Source: Flavobacterium sp. (lineage in GTDB: Bacteria > Bacteroidota > Bacteroidia > Flavobacteriales > Flavobacteriaceae). From it: a stretch of DNA of 55,605 nt. The notes under the pieces were generated by a model, which was not told the DNA's origin, did no database searches, and saw only the letters and a list, made by a program, of their open reading frames with translations. The stretch covers positions 1-55,605 of the forward strand of contig NZ_JAMWYY010000018.1 in the NCBI RefSeq assembly GCF_024305175.1. Reading direction: 5' to 3'. The position numbers and the translations under genes were made by a program. This document shows, piece after piece, positions 32,798 through 40,962 of this stretch (position 1 is its first letter; every line of letters begins with the position of its first letter).

Positions 32798-33889
32798 CTA
32801 CAGCATATACAGCAACCAGCCGGCAAAAGACCCAAAAACCACAATAAGAGCGCTGTTTATTTTCGGGAACAGCCAAAACAGTAAAATACTCACTATAAAA
32901 ATCAGGGCAGCCTGCCAGCTTACAATACTTTCCCTGCCCATTTGCCAGCACACAGAAGCAATAACCGCTACCGATGCTGCATTTACCGCATCTAAAAATG
33001 CAGCAAATAGTTTGGAAGTGCGTATTTTAGGTACGATACGGCTTATCAGTGCTACAAATACAAATGAAGGCAGGAACACTCCCGCAGTTGCTGCCAAAGC
33101 ACCGCTAAACCCGTTTAACTGGTAGCCAATAAATGTTACCGATGAGAAAACCGGACCCGGTGTAAACTGCCCTACCGCAATGGCATCTGCAAGTTGTTGA
33201 GTTGTCAGGAATCCTTTATCTACAAGCTCTGTCTCTATAAAGGCAAAAAGCACATATCCGCTGCCGTAAAGTATTGCGCCAATTTTTAAAAAGATGATGA
33301 ATATGCGTGTTTCAGAAAGAGTGGCAGCAAGTAATAAAGGCTGAAGGAGCATAAGCCTGTCTTTTCCGTATGTAAGTGCAGCATATAAAGCACCTGCACC
33401 AAAAAGCACTATTATTTCATGCAGGCCAAGCAAGGCTGCAACAACAGCAATTACTGCAATAATGGCAAGCAAATTATTTTTTACCGATGCTTTTGCCAAT
33501 GGGAATACTGCAAAAATAATAACGGCTATTATGGCAGGCTTTATTCCGTAAATAAAAGGCTGAACCTGCGGCAGACTGCCATACTCTTTATACAGCCAGG
33601 CTATAACAACTGTTATAAGCACGGCAGGTACTATAAAAAGGATACCCGCCATAAGAAGGCCTTTCCATCCGGCGCGGTGTTTACCCAGGTGTATCGCCAT
33701 TTCAGTGCTGTTAGGCCCGGGTATAAGGTTGGTAGCGCCAAGCAGGTCTAAAAAAGCAGCATCGTCCATCCACCTGCGGCGGTTTACCACTTCCTGCCGC
33801 ATCATGGCAATATGGGCAGCAGGGCCACCAAAAGCGGTAATGCCCAAACGGGCAAAAACCTGTATAACTTCTTTTAGCGAATGGCTCAT
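32798..33889 (-). CDS. chrA: Chromate transporter ChrA
   Basis: Inner-membrane chromate efflux protein (CHR family) of 363 residues, with two homologous halves of about 180 residues each. The first contains FARLGITAFGGPAAHIAMMRQEVV and LLGATNLIPGPNSTEMAIHLG; the second FLKIGAILYGSGYVLFAF and AIAVGQFTPGPVFSSVTFIGY. About ten hydrophobic segments are present. It lies 6 bp after acr3 on the same strand and so is the last gene of an arsenic operon, making it likely that it is co-induced with arsenite efflux. Some family members export other oxyanions, including sulfate. Confidence 0.92.
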   Translation of the reverse strand: MSHSLKEVIQVFARLGITAFGGPAAHIAMMRQEVVNRRRWMDDAAFLDLLGATNLIPGPNSTEMAIHLGKHRAGWKGLLMAGILFIVPAVLITVVIAWLYKEYGSLPQVQPFIYGIKPAIIAVIIFAVFPLAKASVKNNLLAIIAVIAVVAALLGLHEIIVLFGAGALYAALTYGKDRLMLLQPLLLAATLSETRIFIIFLKIGAILYGSGYVLFAFIETELVDKGFLTTQQLADAIAVGQFTPGPVFSSVTFIGYQLNGFSGALAATAGVFLPSFVFVALISRIVPKIRTSKLFAAFLDAVNAASVAVIASVCWQMGRESIVSWQAALIFIVSILLFWLFPKINSALIVVFGSFAGWLLYML

Positions 33890-33895
33890 GCGTTA

Positions 33896-34957
33896 TTATT
33901 TAAAATACTTACGCTTTATCCAGAATGAAAAATTAACCAATACAATAAGTGCCGGTACTTCTACAAGCGGGCCTATTACGCCGGCAAAAGCCTGCCCGCT
34001 GTTTATCCCGAACACCCCTATGGCAACCGCGATAGCCAGCTCAAAATTATTGCCTGCCGCTGTAAACGATATGGCTGCCGACTGCGAATAATCGGCTCCT
34101 GTTTTCTTACCTAAAATAAAGCTTACTGTAAACATAAGCACAAAATAAATAATCAACGGTATGGCTATACGCACTACATCCATTGGTATCTCAATTATCA
34201 ATTTACCTTTAAGGCTAAACATTACCACAATGGTAAATAGCAGCGCTATGAGGGTTAACGGAGAAATAAACGGTATGTATTTTTTTGTATACCACTCCTC
34301 CCCTTTCAGCATAATTAAACCGTAACGGGAAAGTATGCCCGCCAAGAATGGTATTCCCAGGTAAATAAAGACACTCTTTGCAATCTCGCCCATCGTAATG
34401 TTAACCGCAAGGCCTTCTATACCAAAAAGCGGGGGCAGTACGGTTATAAACAGGTAAGCATACACACTGTACAGCAACACCTGGAAAATACTGTTAAGCG
34501 CCACAAGGCCTGCGGCATATTCCCTGTTGCCCTGTGCCAGTTCATTCCACACAATAACCATTGCGATGCAGCGCGCTATACCAATTAGTATTAAGCCCGA
34601 CATATATTCCGGATAGTCACTTAAAAAAAGTATGGCAAGAAAAAACATGATTACCGGGCCAATTACCCAGTTTAAAAGCAATGATGCCGAAAGCACCTTT
34701 ACATTACGGAAAACCTTACCGGTACTTTCATACCGCACTTTTGCCAGTGGAGGATACATCATTACGATAAGCCCTATGGCAAGCGGCAGGTTTACAGCAC
34801 CGTTTGAGCCGGAATTTAAAAAAGCTTCTGCACCGTCAAAAAAATAACCTATGCCTATACCTGCTGCCATTGCAAGAAATATCCATAGGGTAAGGTAACG
34901 GTCTAAAAAGCCTAATTTTTTCTTTTTACATGCGGGTACTTCGGTAATTATTTCCAT
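33896..34957 (-). CDS. acr3: ACR3 family arsenite efflux permease
   Basis: A 353-residue ten-helix permease that extrudes arsenite by proton antiport. The essential cysteine of the family is in [22 protein letters not shown], and the other diagnostic helix is [42 protein letters not shown] (cited as separate motifs: [15 protein letters not shown] and GPLVEVP). The short cytosolic N-terminus is basic ([10 protein letters not shown]). It is encoded 85 bp after arsC and 6 bp before chrA. The 85-bp gap shows no convincing promoter, so I treat it as part of the operon. Confidence 0.95.
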   Translation of the reverse strand: MEIITEVPACKKKKLGFLDRYLTLWIFLAMAAGIGIGYFFDGAEAFLNSGSNGAVNLPLAIGLIVMMYPPLAKVRYESTGKVFRNVKVLSASLLLNWVIGPVIMFFLAILFLSDYPEYMSGLILIGIARCIAMVIVWNELAQGNREYAAGLVALNSIFQVLLYSVYAYLFITVLPPLFGIEGLAVNITMGEIAKSVFIYLGIPFLAGILSRYGLIMLKGEEWYTKKYIPFISPLTLIALLFTIVVMFSLKGKLIIEIPMDVVRIAIPLIIYFVLMFTVSFILGKKTGADYSQSAAISFTAAGNNFELAIAVAIGVFGINSGQAFAGVIGPLVEVPALIVLVNFSFWIKRKYFK

Positions 34958-35042
34958 AATTTACTGGAGCTGTACGCCACCTCAAAGGCACACCTATATT
35001 AAACAACACGAATAAGTGCACCTTAAGGCAGCTAACAGATTT

Positions 35043-35459
35043 TTAAATATTATTTTGCTGTATAAAATTTTCGGAATAGTCTTTAATCATTTGCCTTACC
35101 CTCCTGAATTCCTCTGTAATCTCTTCAGGAGTTCCCTGTGCTTTGGCAGGATCGGGAAAGTTATAGTGAAAACGCTCTGCTTTTGAAGGAAAGTAAGGGC
35201 AGTTTTCTTTAGCATTATCGCACACGGTAATAACATAGTCAAACTCAATATCCCTGTATTCATCTACATGGTTAGAGGTGTGCCCGGATATATCTATGCC
35301 GTCTTCCTGCATTGTGGCAATGGCTTTGGGGTTTACACCGTGTGTTTCTACACCGGCACTGTAAACCTGTGCCCTGTTGCCTGCAAAATGCCTTAAGTAA
35401 CCCTCGGCTATCTGGCTTCGGCAACTGTTACCTGTGCAGAGTACTAAAATTTTCTTCAT
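35043..35459 (-). CDS. arsC: Arsenate reductase, thioredoxin-type
   Basis: A 138-residue arsenate reductase of the low-molecular-weight phosphatase fold. The P-loop is VLCTGNSCRSQIAEG (Cys8 nucleophile, Arg14), and a later pair VCDNAKENCPYFPS supplies the two resolving cysteines about seven residues apart. That triad is the mark of thioredoxin-coupled ArsC, which reduces arsenate to arsenite for export by ACR3. It lies 18 bp after the DUF6428 gene in the ars operon. Confidence 0.94.
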   Translation of the reverse strand: MKKILVLCTGNSCRSQIAEGYLRHFAGNRAQVYSAGVETHGVNPKAIATMQEDGIDISGHTSNHVDEYRDIEFDYVITVCDNAKENCPYFPSKAERFHYNFPDPAKAQGTPEEITEEFRRVRQMIKDYSENFIQQNNI

Positions 35460-35477
35460 TTTATATGTGATTTTAAA

Positions 35478-35948
35478 TTAACAACAACCACCGCCGGGTG
35501 TACAGCCACCGCTAGCCGAAAGGCTGCCTAACTGCACTTTTTGTTTTTTTGGCGTTATCCCGCACTGGTCTTCTGCAAGGCAAGCCGTTTTAGTAGGAAG
35601 CAGTATAAAATCGGTACCGTTAAAATCAAGGCTGTACTTGCCAATGGTTTCTGTTCCCTGATATTCTACTTCTATTTCATTGTCTTCTAAACCCAAAACC
35701 TCTTCAGACAGTTTTATGATATTTAAAAGTTTCGCCGGTTTAAGCCTGTGCTCATAATCATCCGCATCCCATAGCTGGAAGTTTACAACTGTTTCGGTAC
35801 GCACCGTTCCGCCACAGTCAATAAACTTTTTGGCCACTTCACCTACTTCTGTAACATGAAAATGTTCAGGCACATAAGTACCGTCGGCCAGCATAAAGTT
35901 TACATTAGTGGCCGTTTCAAGAATAACCTTTATATCAGATAGTTTCAT
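35478..35948 (-). CDS. DUF6428 protein of ars operons
   Basis: A 156-residue soluble protein of the DUF6428 family, commonly found between arsR and arsC in Bacteroidota. The conserved N-terminal part is SDIKVILETATNVNFMLADG, VPEHFHVTEVGEV and the CGGTVRTETVVNFQLWDADD segment. The C-terminus carries a glycine-cysteine tail, SASGGCTPGGGCC, with a further Cys pair in TACLAEDQCG, so it could bind arsenite or another soft metal. No activity is established. Sits 13 bp after arsR and 18 bp before arsC. Confidence 0.82.
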   Translation of the reverse strand: MKLSDIKVILETATNVNFMLADGTYVPEHFHVTEVGEVAKKFIDCGGTVRTETVVNFQLWDADDYEHRLKPAKLLNIIKLSEEVLGLEDNEIEVEYQGTETIGKYSLDFNGTDFILLPTKTACLAEDQCGITPKKQKVQLGSLSASGGCTPGGGCC

Positions 35949-35961
35949 AACATATATAGTA

Positions 35962-36294
35962 TTAACAACATTCGTTCTTTTTTTGATTCAGCGTTAGCTG
36001 TACGTGCTCAAAAAATGATTTTATTTTGGCAAAGCCTGCTTCGTCTATGCAATAGCAAACCGATGTACCTTCTATAGAGCCTTTTATCAGCCCGGCGTTT
36101 TTGAGCTCTTTTAAGTGCTGCGAAACGGTAGGCTGTGCAAGCGGCAACTCGCCCACAAGATCACCGCATATACACGTATCCACTTTCAGCAAATACTCTA
36201 TTATGGCAATGCGCGCAGGGTGCCCAAGCGCTTTTGCGGTTGCTGCAAGCTCATTTTGCAGACTTGTAAATCCTTCCGTTTTCGATATACCCAT
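35962..36294 (-). CDS. arsR: ArsR-family metalloregulatory repressor
   Basis: A 110-residue winged-helix repressor. Helix-turn-helix: LPLAQPTVSQHLKELKNAGLI. The metalloid-sensing pair is in VDTCICGDLV (Cys41, Cys43), and the C-terminus ends in a further NECC pair. Arsenite binding should release it from the promoter. The start at 36294 is preferred over 36342 because the additional residues (VVKLFIVILRYSNKV) are encoded by DNA that contains the predicted operator and promoter. First gene of the arsR-DUF6428-arsC-acr3-chrA operon. Confidence 0.93.
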   Translation of the reverse strand: MGISKTEGFTSLQNELAATAKALGHPARIAIIEYLLKVDTCICGDLVGELPLAQPTVSQHLKELKNAGLIKGSIEGTSVCYCIDEAGFAKIKSFFEHVQLTLNQKKNECC

Positions 36295-36308
36295 TACTTT
36301 ATTACTAT

Positions 36309-36324
36309 ATCGCAATATTACGAT
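36309..36324. promoter_or_regulatory. Predicted ArsR operator
   Basis: ATCGCAATATTACGAT is a 16-bp near-perfect palindrome (one mismatch) 15 bp upstream of arsR. Its shape agrees with ArsR-type operators of Bacteroidota as I recall them. A -7-like AATTTTTG (minus strand, 36340-36347) would place it in the first 30 nt of the transcript. Confidence 0.5.
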
Positions 36325-36380
36325 AAATAATTTAACCACCAAAAATTCAGGTAAAATTAGTTTGCCTCTAAAAAAGAAAT

Positions 36381-36388
36381 TAATTTTG
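36381..36388 (+). promoter_or_regulatory. Promoter -7 element before the SulP leader
   Basis: TAATTTTG is a full TAnnTTTG match. A TTG at 36362-36364 is 16 bp upstream, one short of the usual range. The transcript would carry a long leader of about 150 nt before the transporter start. Confidence 0.55.
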
Positions 36389-36393
36389 CTTTT

Positions 36394-36435
36394 ATGAAAA
36401 GTACTGCACCATTTATTAAAGTTACTCCGCCTTGA
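36394..36435 (+). CDS. Candidate leader peptide upstream of SulP transporter
   Basis: A 13-codon ORF, MKSTAPFIKVTPP, starting only five nucleotides after the -7 element, so its mRNA would be almost leaderless. It ends Pro-Pro-stop, a context known to slow ribosomes. About 100 nt of untranslated RNA separate it from the transporter ATG. The placement fits a stalling-type regulatory leader peptide, but I do not recognise the peptide as a described one. It could be a chance ORF. Confidence 0.4.
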   Translation: MKSTAPFIKVTPP

Positions 36436-36440
36436 TTAAC

Positions 36441-36539
36441 AGCCTGCTAAACAGGGAGACATCACCATACAACACTTTTTAATACAGATGATATGCATTG
36501 CCATGATGGTATATGCATGGCTTAACTTTAATTAACAGC
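36441..36539 (+). promoter_or_regulatory. Structured leader region before the SulP gene
   Basis: Holds a small stem CCTG/CAGG (36443-36455), two ATATGCAT copies exactly 20 bp apart (36491 and 36511), a GCCATG/CATGGC hairpin (36500-36521), and a repeat ATTAACAGC found at 36435-36443 and again at 36531-36539 directly before the ATG. It could be RNA control or a protein-binding site. No known riboswitch was recognised. Confidence 0.4.
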
Positions 36540-38075
36540 ATGAAAGCAATACTCAACCTTTTTGACTTTTCTCAGAAAATAAACTATAAAAATGAGATTT
36601 TGGCTGGGCTTACCGTAGCCATGACCATGATACCCGAATCGTTATCTTTTGCTATACTGGCTGGCTTTCCGCCGCTTGTGGGGTTGTATGCAGCCTTTAT
36701 AATGGGGTTGGTTACAGCAGTATTGGGCGGCAGGCCCGGAATGGTATCTGGCGGTGCGGGTGCAACGGTTGTAGTACTAATTGCATTAATGCAATCGCAT
36801 GGCATTGAATATGTTTTTGCTGCCGTAGCGCTGGCAGGTGTATTGCAGATACTTGTAGGGGTGTTTAAACTGGGCAAGTTTATAAGGCTGGTACCCAACC
36901 CGGTTATGTATGGTTTTGTAAACGGGCTTGCGGTAATAATATTTATGTCGCAGTTAGAGCAGTTTAAATCTGCCGGTGGAGGCGGCTGGCTAACAGGCAC
37001 AACGCTGTATATAATGGCGGGGCTGGTAGCCTTAACCATTGCTATTGTTGTATTGCTGCCAAAGCTCACAAAAGCAGTACCCGCATCACTGGTTGCCATA
37101 ATAGTAGTTTTTGCAATAGTTTTTGGTTTTGGTATAGAAACCAAAACAGTAGAAGACATTGCCTCTGTAAGCGGGGGTTTCCCTCCTTTTCATGTGCCTG
37201 ATATAGCTTTCAATATAGAAACACTACAGCTTATATTCCCCTACTCGCTTATTATGGCTGCCGTTGGCCTTACCGAAGGGTTACTAACGCTTAGCCTTGT
37301 GGATGAAATTACAGGCACACGCGGCAACAGCAACCGCGAATGTGTGGCACAGGGCAGCGCCAACATACTTAACGGTTTCTTTTACGGAATGGGCGGCTGC
37401 CCCATGATAGCCCAAACACTGGTAAACCTTTCGGCCGGTGCACGTGCAAGGCTGGCAGGTATAGTTGCTGCACTTACTATATTGCTAATTATTTTGTTTG
37501 GCGCCCCTATTATTGGCAAAGTACCTATTGCCGCACTTGTTGGGGTAATGATAATGGTAGCGATAGGCACTTTTGAATGGGCGAGTTTTTCCATCATCAA
37601 TAAAATGCCCAGGCATGACATTATTACCGGCATACTGGTTGCCGTTATAACGGTATGGCTGCATAACCTTGCGCTTGCTGTACTTATTGGAGTAGTAATA
37701 TCTGCGCTTGTGTTTGCGTGGGAAAGCGCAAAACGCATCCGCGCCCGACATTATACGGACAGCGAAGGCGTGAAGCATTACGAAATTTACGGCCCGCTCT
37801 TCTTCGCTTCTACAACTGTATTTATGGAAAAGTTTGATGTAGAAGCTGACCCCGATGTGATAATAATAGATTTTAAGGAAAGCCGCATTGCCGATATGTC
37901 GGCTATAGAAACAATTAATAACCTTACTGCAAAATACAGCAAAGCCGGCAAGACCGTACACCTGCGCCACCTTAGTGAAGACAGCAGGCGCCTTTTAGCC
38001 AATGCCCGGGCAGTTGTTGATGTAAATATTATAGAAGACCCTACCTATAAGGTAGTTACAGATAAGGTTAAATAG
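36540..38075 (+). CDS. SulP family inorganic anion transporter with STAS domain
   Basis: A 511-residue inner-membrane transporter of the SulP/SLC26 family. The transmembrane core (about 1-390) includes ILAGLTVAMTMIPESLSFAILAGFPPLVGLYAA, split across two helices, then the GTRGNSNRECVAQGSANILNGFFYGMGGCPMIAQT segment and MPRHDIITGI. A C-terminal STAS domain follows (YEIYGPLFFASTTVFM, IIIDFKESRIADMSAIETI). Likely substrates are sulfate, bicarbonate or similar anions. ATG 36540 is preferred; the upstream ATG at 36513 falls in the leader repeats. It is divergent from the ars/chrA operon and its last 8 nt overlap the convergent racemase gene. Confidence 0.92.
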   Translation: MKAILNLFDFSQKINYKNEILAGLTVAMTMIPESLSFAILAGFPPLVGLYAAFIMGLVTAVLGGRPGMVSGGAGATVVVLIALMQSHGIEYVFAAVALAGVLQILVGVFKLGKFIRLVPNPVMYGFVNGLAVIIFMSQLEQFKSAGGGGWLTGTTLYIMAGLVALTIAIVVLLPKLTKAVPASLVAIIVVFAIVFGFGIETKTVEDIASVSGGFPPFHVPDIAFNIETLQLIFPYSLIMAAVGLTEGLLTLSLVDEITGTRGNSNRECVAQGSANILNGFFYGMGGCPMIAQTLVNLSAGARARLAGIVAALTILLIILFGAPIIGKVPIAALVGVMIMVAIGTFEWASFSIINKMPRHDIITGILVAVITVWLHNLALAVLIGVVISALVFAWESAKRIRARHYTDSEGVKHYEIYGPLFFASTTVFMEKFDVEADPDVIIIDFKESRIADMSAIETINNLTAKYSKAGKTVHLRHLSEDSRRLLANARAVVDVNIIEDPTYKVVTDKVK

Positions 38076-39165
38076 CGGCTACCGCATCAGGTGTATTGAT
38101 AATACGCTTTTCAATATATTTTGAATTCATTATGCGCACTATACCCATATAGTCCATAGTGAACTCAATTTTATCACCCACTTTATAATTTTTCGGGTTT
38201 TCACCCAGGTCAAGCACAACCATATCAGAGGTTGCCCCTGCATATTTAATATCAGTATCTGTGGGGTCAAGATGTTTCATGTCGATATCAAGTAACCCAA
38301 TATCAATTATGGCGCGAACAGTAGTTTTCCCGTAATCTGATTCTTCAAAATTAAAGGTATCGCCTTCCAGGTTAGTACCCAGTTCACCTGTAGGCACTAT
38401 TGGTTTTTCATACAACTCAATCACTTCAGCATACAGCTTAAATATATCATTCTCCATATGCTCAAAACGGTTATTGTTGTACACATCTGTCCCCATAAAA
38501 AGCGTTTCACCAACCCTGAAGTGGTTAATACCTTTGGGTATAAGCCCCTGCTGTACCAATGCAATAGTTACCGAAGAGCCCCCGGATATAAAAGGGATGC
38601 TTACATTGAATTTCGCCTCTACCAGCTGCTTGTACAGGCTTAACTGTATCAGTTTATCATTGTTGGGCAATATACCATATAGGCACGAAAGGTTGGTACC
38701 TAAGCCAATAATCTCTATATTCTCCATACGGAAAACACGGGAGTAGAAATCTACAAAATCATCACGCATTACGCCTTCCCTAAGCTCACCAAGGTCAATC
38801 ATAATGATTATCTTATGCGTAACACCTTGTTTCTTTGCTTCTTCAGAAAGCATCTCTATCGTACGGAAATCAGTGTTCATACTGATATCAGCATATTTAA
38901 TAACATCGCTTATAACACCTTTGGCAGGAGGCTTTATGTAAATGGTCTGCGCGTTCTTATCAATGCTCTTAATAACCCTTAGGTTACTGATTCGTGAATC
39001 GGAGTACTGGCTGATACCCATTTTAAGTAACTCTGCAAGGTAGTCGCGGTTACCACACAGTATTTTGGTAACTACCGACCAGTCGATGTTGTGATCTTTA
39101 AAAAAGCCGTTAAGGTAATCAAAGTTGCTTTTAAGTTTTTTGGTGTCTAAGGTTATAAATGCCAT
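38068..39165 (-). CDS. Alanine racemase-like PLP enzyme (ornithine racemase type)
   Basis: A 365-residue PLP-dependent protein of the alanine racemase fold III group. The Schiff-base lysine is in WSVVTKILCGN (Lys34), later barrel segments are IIMIDLGELREGVM, IIGLGTNLSCLYG and FISGGSSVTIALV, and a C-terminal beta domain begins near residue 240. The order and the GTN-LSC motif fit the ornithine/amino-acid racemase (YhfX-like) subgroup rather than cell-wall alanine racemase. Substrate is uncertain. It is coupled by TAATG to the upstream GNAT gene. Confidence 0.85.
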   Translation of the reverse strand: MAFITLDTKKLKSNFDYLNGFFKDHNIDWSVVTKILCGNRDYLAELLKMGISQYSDSRISNLRVIKSIDKNAQTIYIKPPAKGVISDVIKYADISMNTDFRTIEMLSEEAKKQGVTHKIIIMIDLGELREGVMRDDFVDFYSRVFRMENIEIIGLGTNLSCLYGILPNNDKLIQLSLYKQLVEAKFNVSIPFISGGSSVTIALVQQGLIPKGINHFRVGETLFMGTDVYNNNRFEHMENDIFKLYAEVIELYEKPIVPTGELGTNLEGDTFNFEESDYGKTTVRAIIDIGLLDIDMKHLDPTDTDIKYAGATSDMVVLDLGENPKNYKVGDKIEFTMDYMGIVRIMNSKYIEKRIINTPDAVAAI

Positions 39166-39620
39166 TACTTTACCTGTTTAAACCTCATTTCGAGGTATTT
39201 ATTAGTAAAACCGAGGCTTTCATACAGTTTTTTAGCGGGATTATCAGGCTCTACGTGCAAGGCTATATCGCCGTTAACGGCGCCAATAGCTTCATGCATC
39301 AGTTTTTTGCCTATGCCCTGCCCCCTGTAATCAGGGTCGGTTGCAATATAAACCAGTATGTTTTCGGGTATATAACCGCCCATACCGGTCTCGTTAAGCA
39401 CCACTGCACCCACTATCTTACCATCTGTTTTGGCGGTTAGAACATTCCCGCCTGTTTCGCGGTTAGCATGCAGTGTGTTCATGGCATATTGTATTGCCTT
39501 ATGTATATCTTTTTCAGGATCTCCATACTGCTCAAGGCTTTTAAACAGGAAACTTACTGTTTCTTGCTGCTCATGGTCAGACATTGGCTCATCCTTAGAA
39601 TATTTTTGAATGTTTATCAT
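39165..39620 (-). CDS. GNAT family N-acetyltransferase
   Basis: A 151-residue acetyltransferase. The acetyl-CoA motif is ATDPDYRGQGIGKKLMHEAI; flanking strands are ENILVYI and IALHVEPDNPAKKLYESLGFTNK. It begins MINIQKYSKDEPM. Acceptor unknown; its coupling with a racemase (TAATG overlap) suggests the acceptor may be an amino acid such as a racemase product, but this is context only. Confidence 0.88.
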   Translation of the reverse strand: MINIQKYSKDEPMSDHEQQETVSFLFKSLEQYGDPEKDIHKAIQYAMNTLHANRETGGNVLTAKTDGKIVGAVVLNETGMGGYIPENILVYIATDPDYRGQGIGKKLMHEAIGAVNGDIALHVEPDNPAKKLYESLGFTNKYLEMRFKQVK

Positions 39621-39749
39621 TTTATAAGGTTATTTTTACACAATTTGCAAGTTACCCCTTTAAAAACCGAATTAAAAGTTATAAATGTTAAAAAGTGTAA
39701 AAATTGGCTTACTAAACTTATTGATAACATGAAATACACTATGATTTCG

Positions 39750-39757
39750 TAATTTTG
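39750..39757 (+). promoter_or_regulatory. nhaA promoter -7 element
   Basis: TAATTTTG matches TAnnTTTG and ends five nucleotides before the nhaA ATG. The transcript is therefore predicted to be leaderless or nearly so. A TTG at 39721-39723 is 26 bp upstream, longer than the usual spacer. Confidence 0.55.
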
Positions 39758-39762
39758 CGACT

Positions 39763-40962
39763 ATGGCAAAACTCATCAATCTAAAAACGTTTAAGGAATT
39801 TTTTCGTTCCTCATCAGCAGGTGGAATTATCCTGCTTTTTTGTGTAGTAATATCATTAATAATAGCCAACACCAATGCGGGCGAAGGTTTTAATAACCTG
39901 CTTAGCACCGAAATTGGCTTTGCGAACGAGTCGGTACAATTGCGCTACCCGGTACTGTTGTGGATAAACGACGGGCTTATGGCTATATTTTTCCTGCTTG
40001 TAGGGTTAGAAATTAAGCGTGAAATTGTAGAAGGCGAACTCTCCTCGCTGCGCCAAGCATCTTTACCGGTGCTTGCAGCTATTGGCGGTGTTGTGGTTCC
40101 GGCACTTATCTATACTTTTTTCAATTATTCAGAATCTGATACTATACATGGCTGGGGAATACCTATGGCTACAGATATAGCTTTTGCACTGGGCATACTT
40201 TCATTGCTGGGAGATAAGGTACCATCGGGCATTAAAGTATTTTTGGCCGCCCTTGCCATTGTAGATGACCTTATGGCTATACTTGTTATTGCAATATTTT
40301 ACTCTACCAACCTGCACTTAACCTACCTTATGTATGCCGCAGGTATATTCCTTTTCCAGATCATACTGAACCGTGCAGGGGTTAAAAATGTACTGTTTTA
40401 TGTTATTCCCGGTATATTTATGTGGTATTTTATACACCATTCGGGCATACATGCCACCATTGCAGGCGTACTTACAGCGCTTACGCTGCCCACTACACCG
40501 GATGCATCTGAATCTCCGCTGGAAAAACTGGAACATATGCTTGCCAAACCGGTTAACTTTTTAATTATGCCCATTTTTGCCATAGCCAATACAAACATAA
40601 CTTTTGAAGCCGGAATGGTGGAAGGTTTAGCCAGCAACTTAGGATTTGGTATTGTTTTAGGGCTGTTTTTAGGTAAACCCATCGGTATATTCCTTATGTC
40701 GTGGCTTTCGGTTAAATTTAAGATTGCCGAATTGCCTGCAGGCTCTAACTGGACACACGTGCTGGGGCTTGGGCTGCTTGGCGGTATAGGCTTTACCATG
40801 TCGATATTTATTGCCTTGTTGTCCTTTAAAAGTGAATTTTTTCAGAACGAAGCCAAGTTTGCCGTATTAACCGCATCCGTGCTTTCAGGAATATTAGGCT
40901 ATGTAATACTTAATGTTTACAACAAAAAGCAACGTAAAAAAGCAGCAGTAACTACTTCTTAG
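39763..40962 (+). CDS. nhaA: Na+/H+ antiporter NhaA
   Basis: Inner-membrane sodium-proton antiporter of 399 residues with about twelve helices, protecting against Na+ and alkaline stress. The two adjacent ion-binding aspartates are in LAIVDDLMAILVIA, and MATDIAFALGIL carries another conserved aspartate. FRSSSAGGIILL near the N-terminus, WINDGLMAIFFLLVGLEIKREI, and the late GGIGFTMSIFIALL segment are family markers. The last 11 nt overlap the 3' end of the convergent DUF389 gene. The ATG lies five nucleotides after a promoter element. Confidence 0.97.
   Translation: MAKLINLKTFKEFFRSSSAGGIILLFCVVISLIIANTNAGEGFNNLLSTEIGFANESVQLRYPVLLWINDGLMAIFFLLVGLEIKREIVEGELSSLRQASLPVLAAIGGVVVPALIYTFFNYSESDTIHGWGIPMATDIAFALGILSLLGDKVPSGIKVFLAALAIVDDLMAILVIAIFYSTNLHLTYLMYAAGIFLFQIILNRAGVKNVLFYVIPGIFMWYFIHHSGIHATIAGVLTALTLPTTPDASESPLEKLEHMLAKPVNFLIMPIFAIANTNITFEAGMVEGLASNLGFGIVLGLFLGKPIGIFLMSWLSVKFKIAELPAGSNWTHVLGLGLLGGIGFTMSIFIALLSFKSEFFQNEAKFAVLTASVLSGILGYVILNVYNKKQRKKAAVTTS

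Noticed and set aside
34958..35042. Internal promoter between arsC and acr3
   Set aside because: The 85-bp gap has no convincing TAnnTTTG on the minus strand and no operator palindrome like that before arsR.
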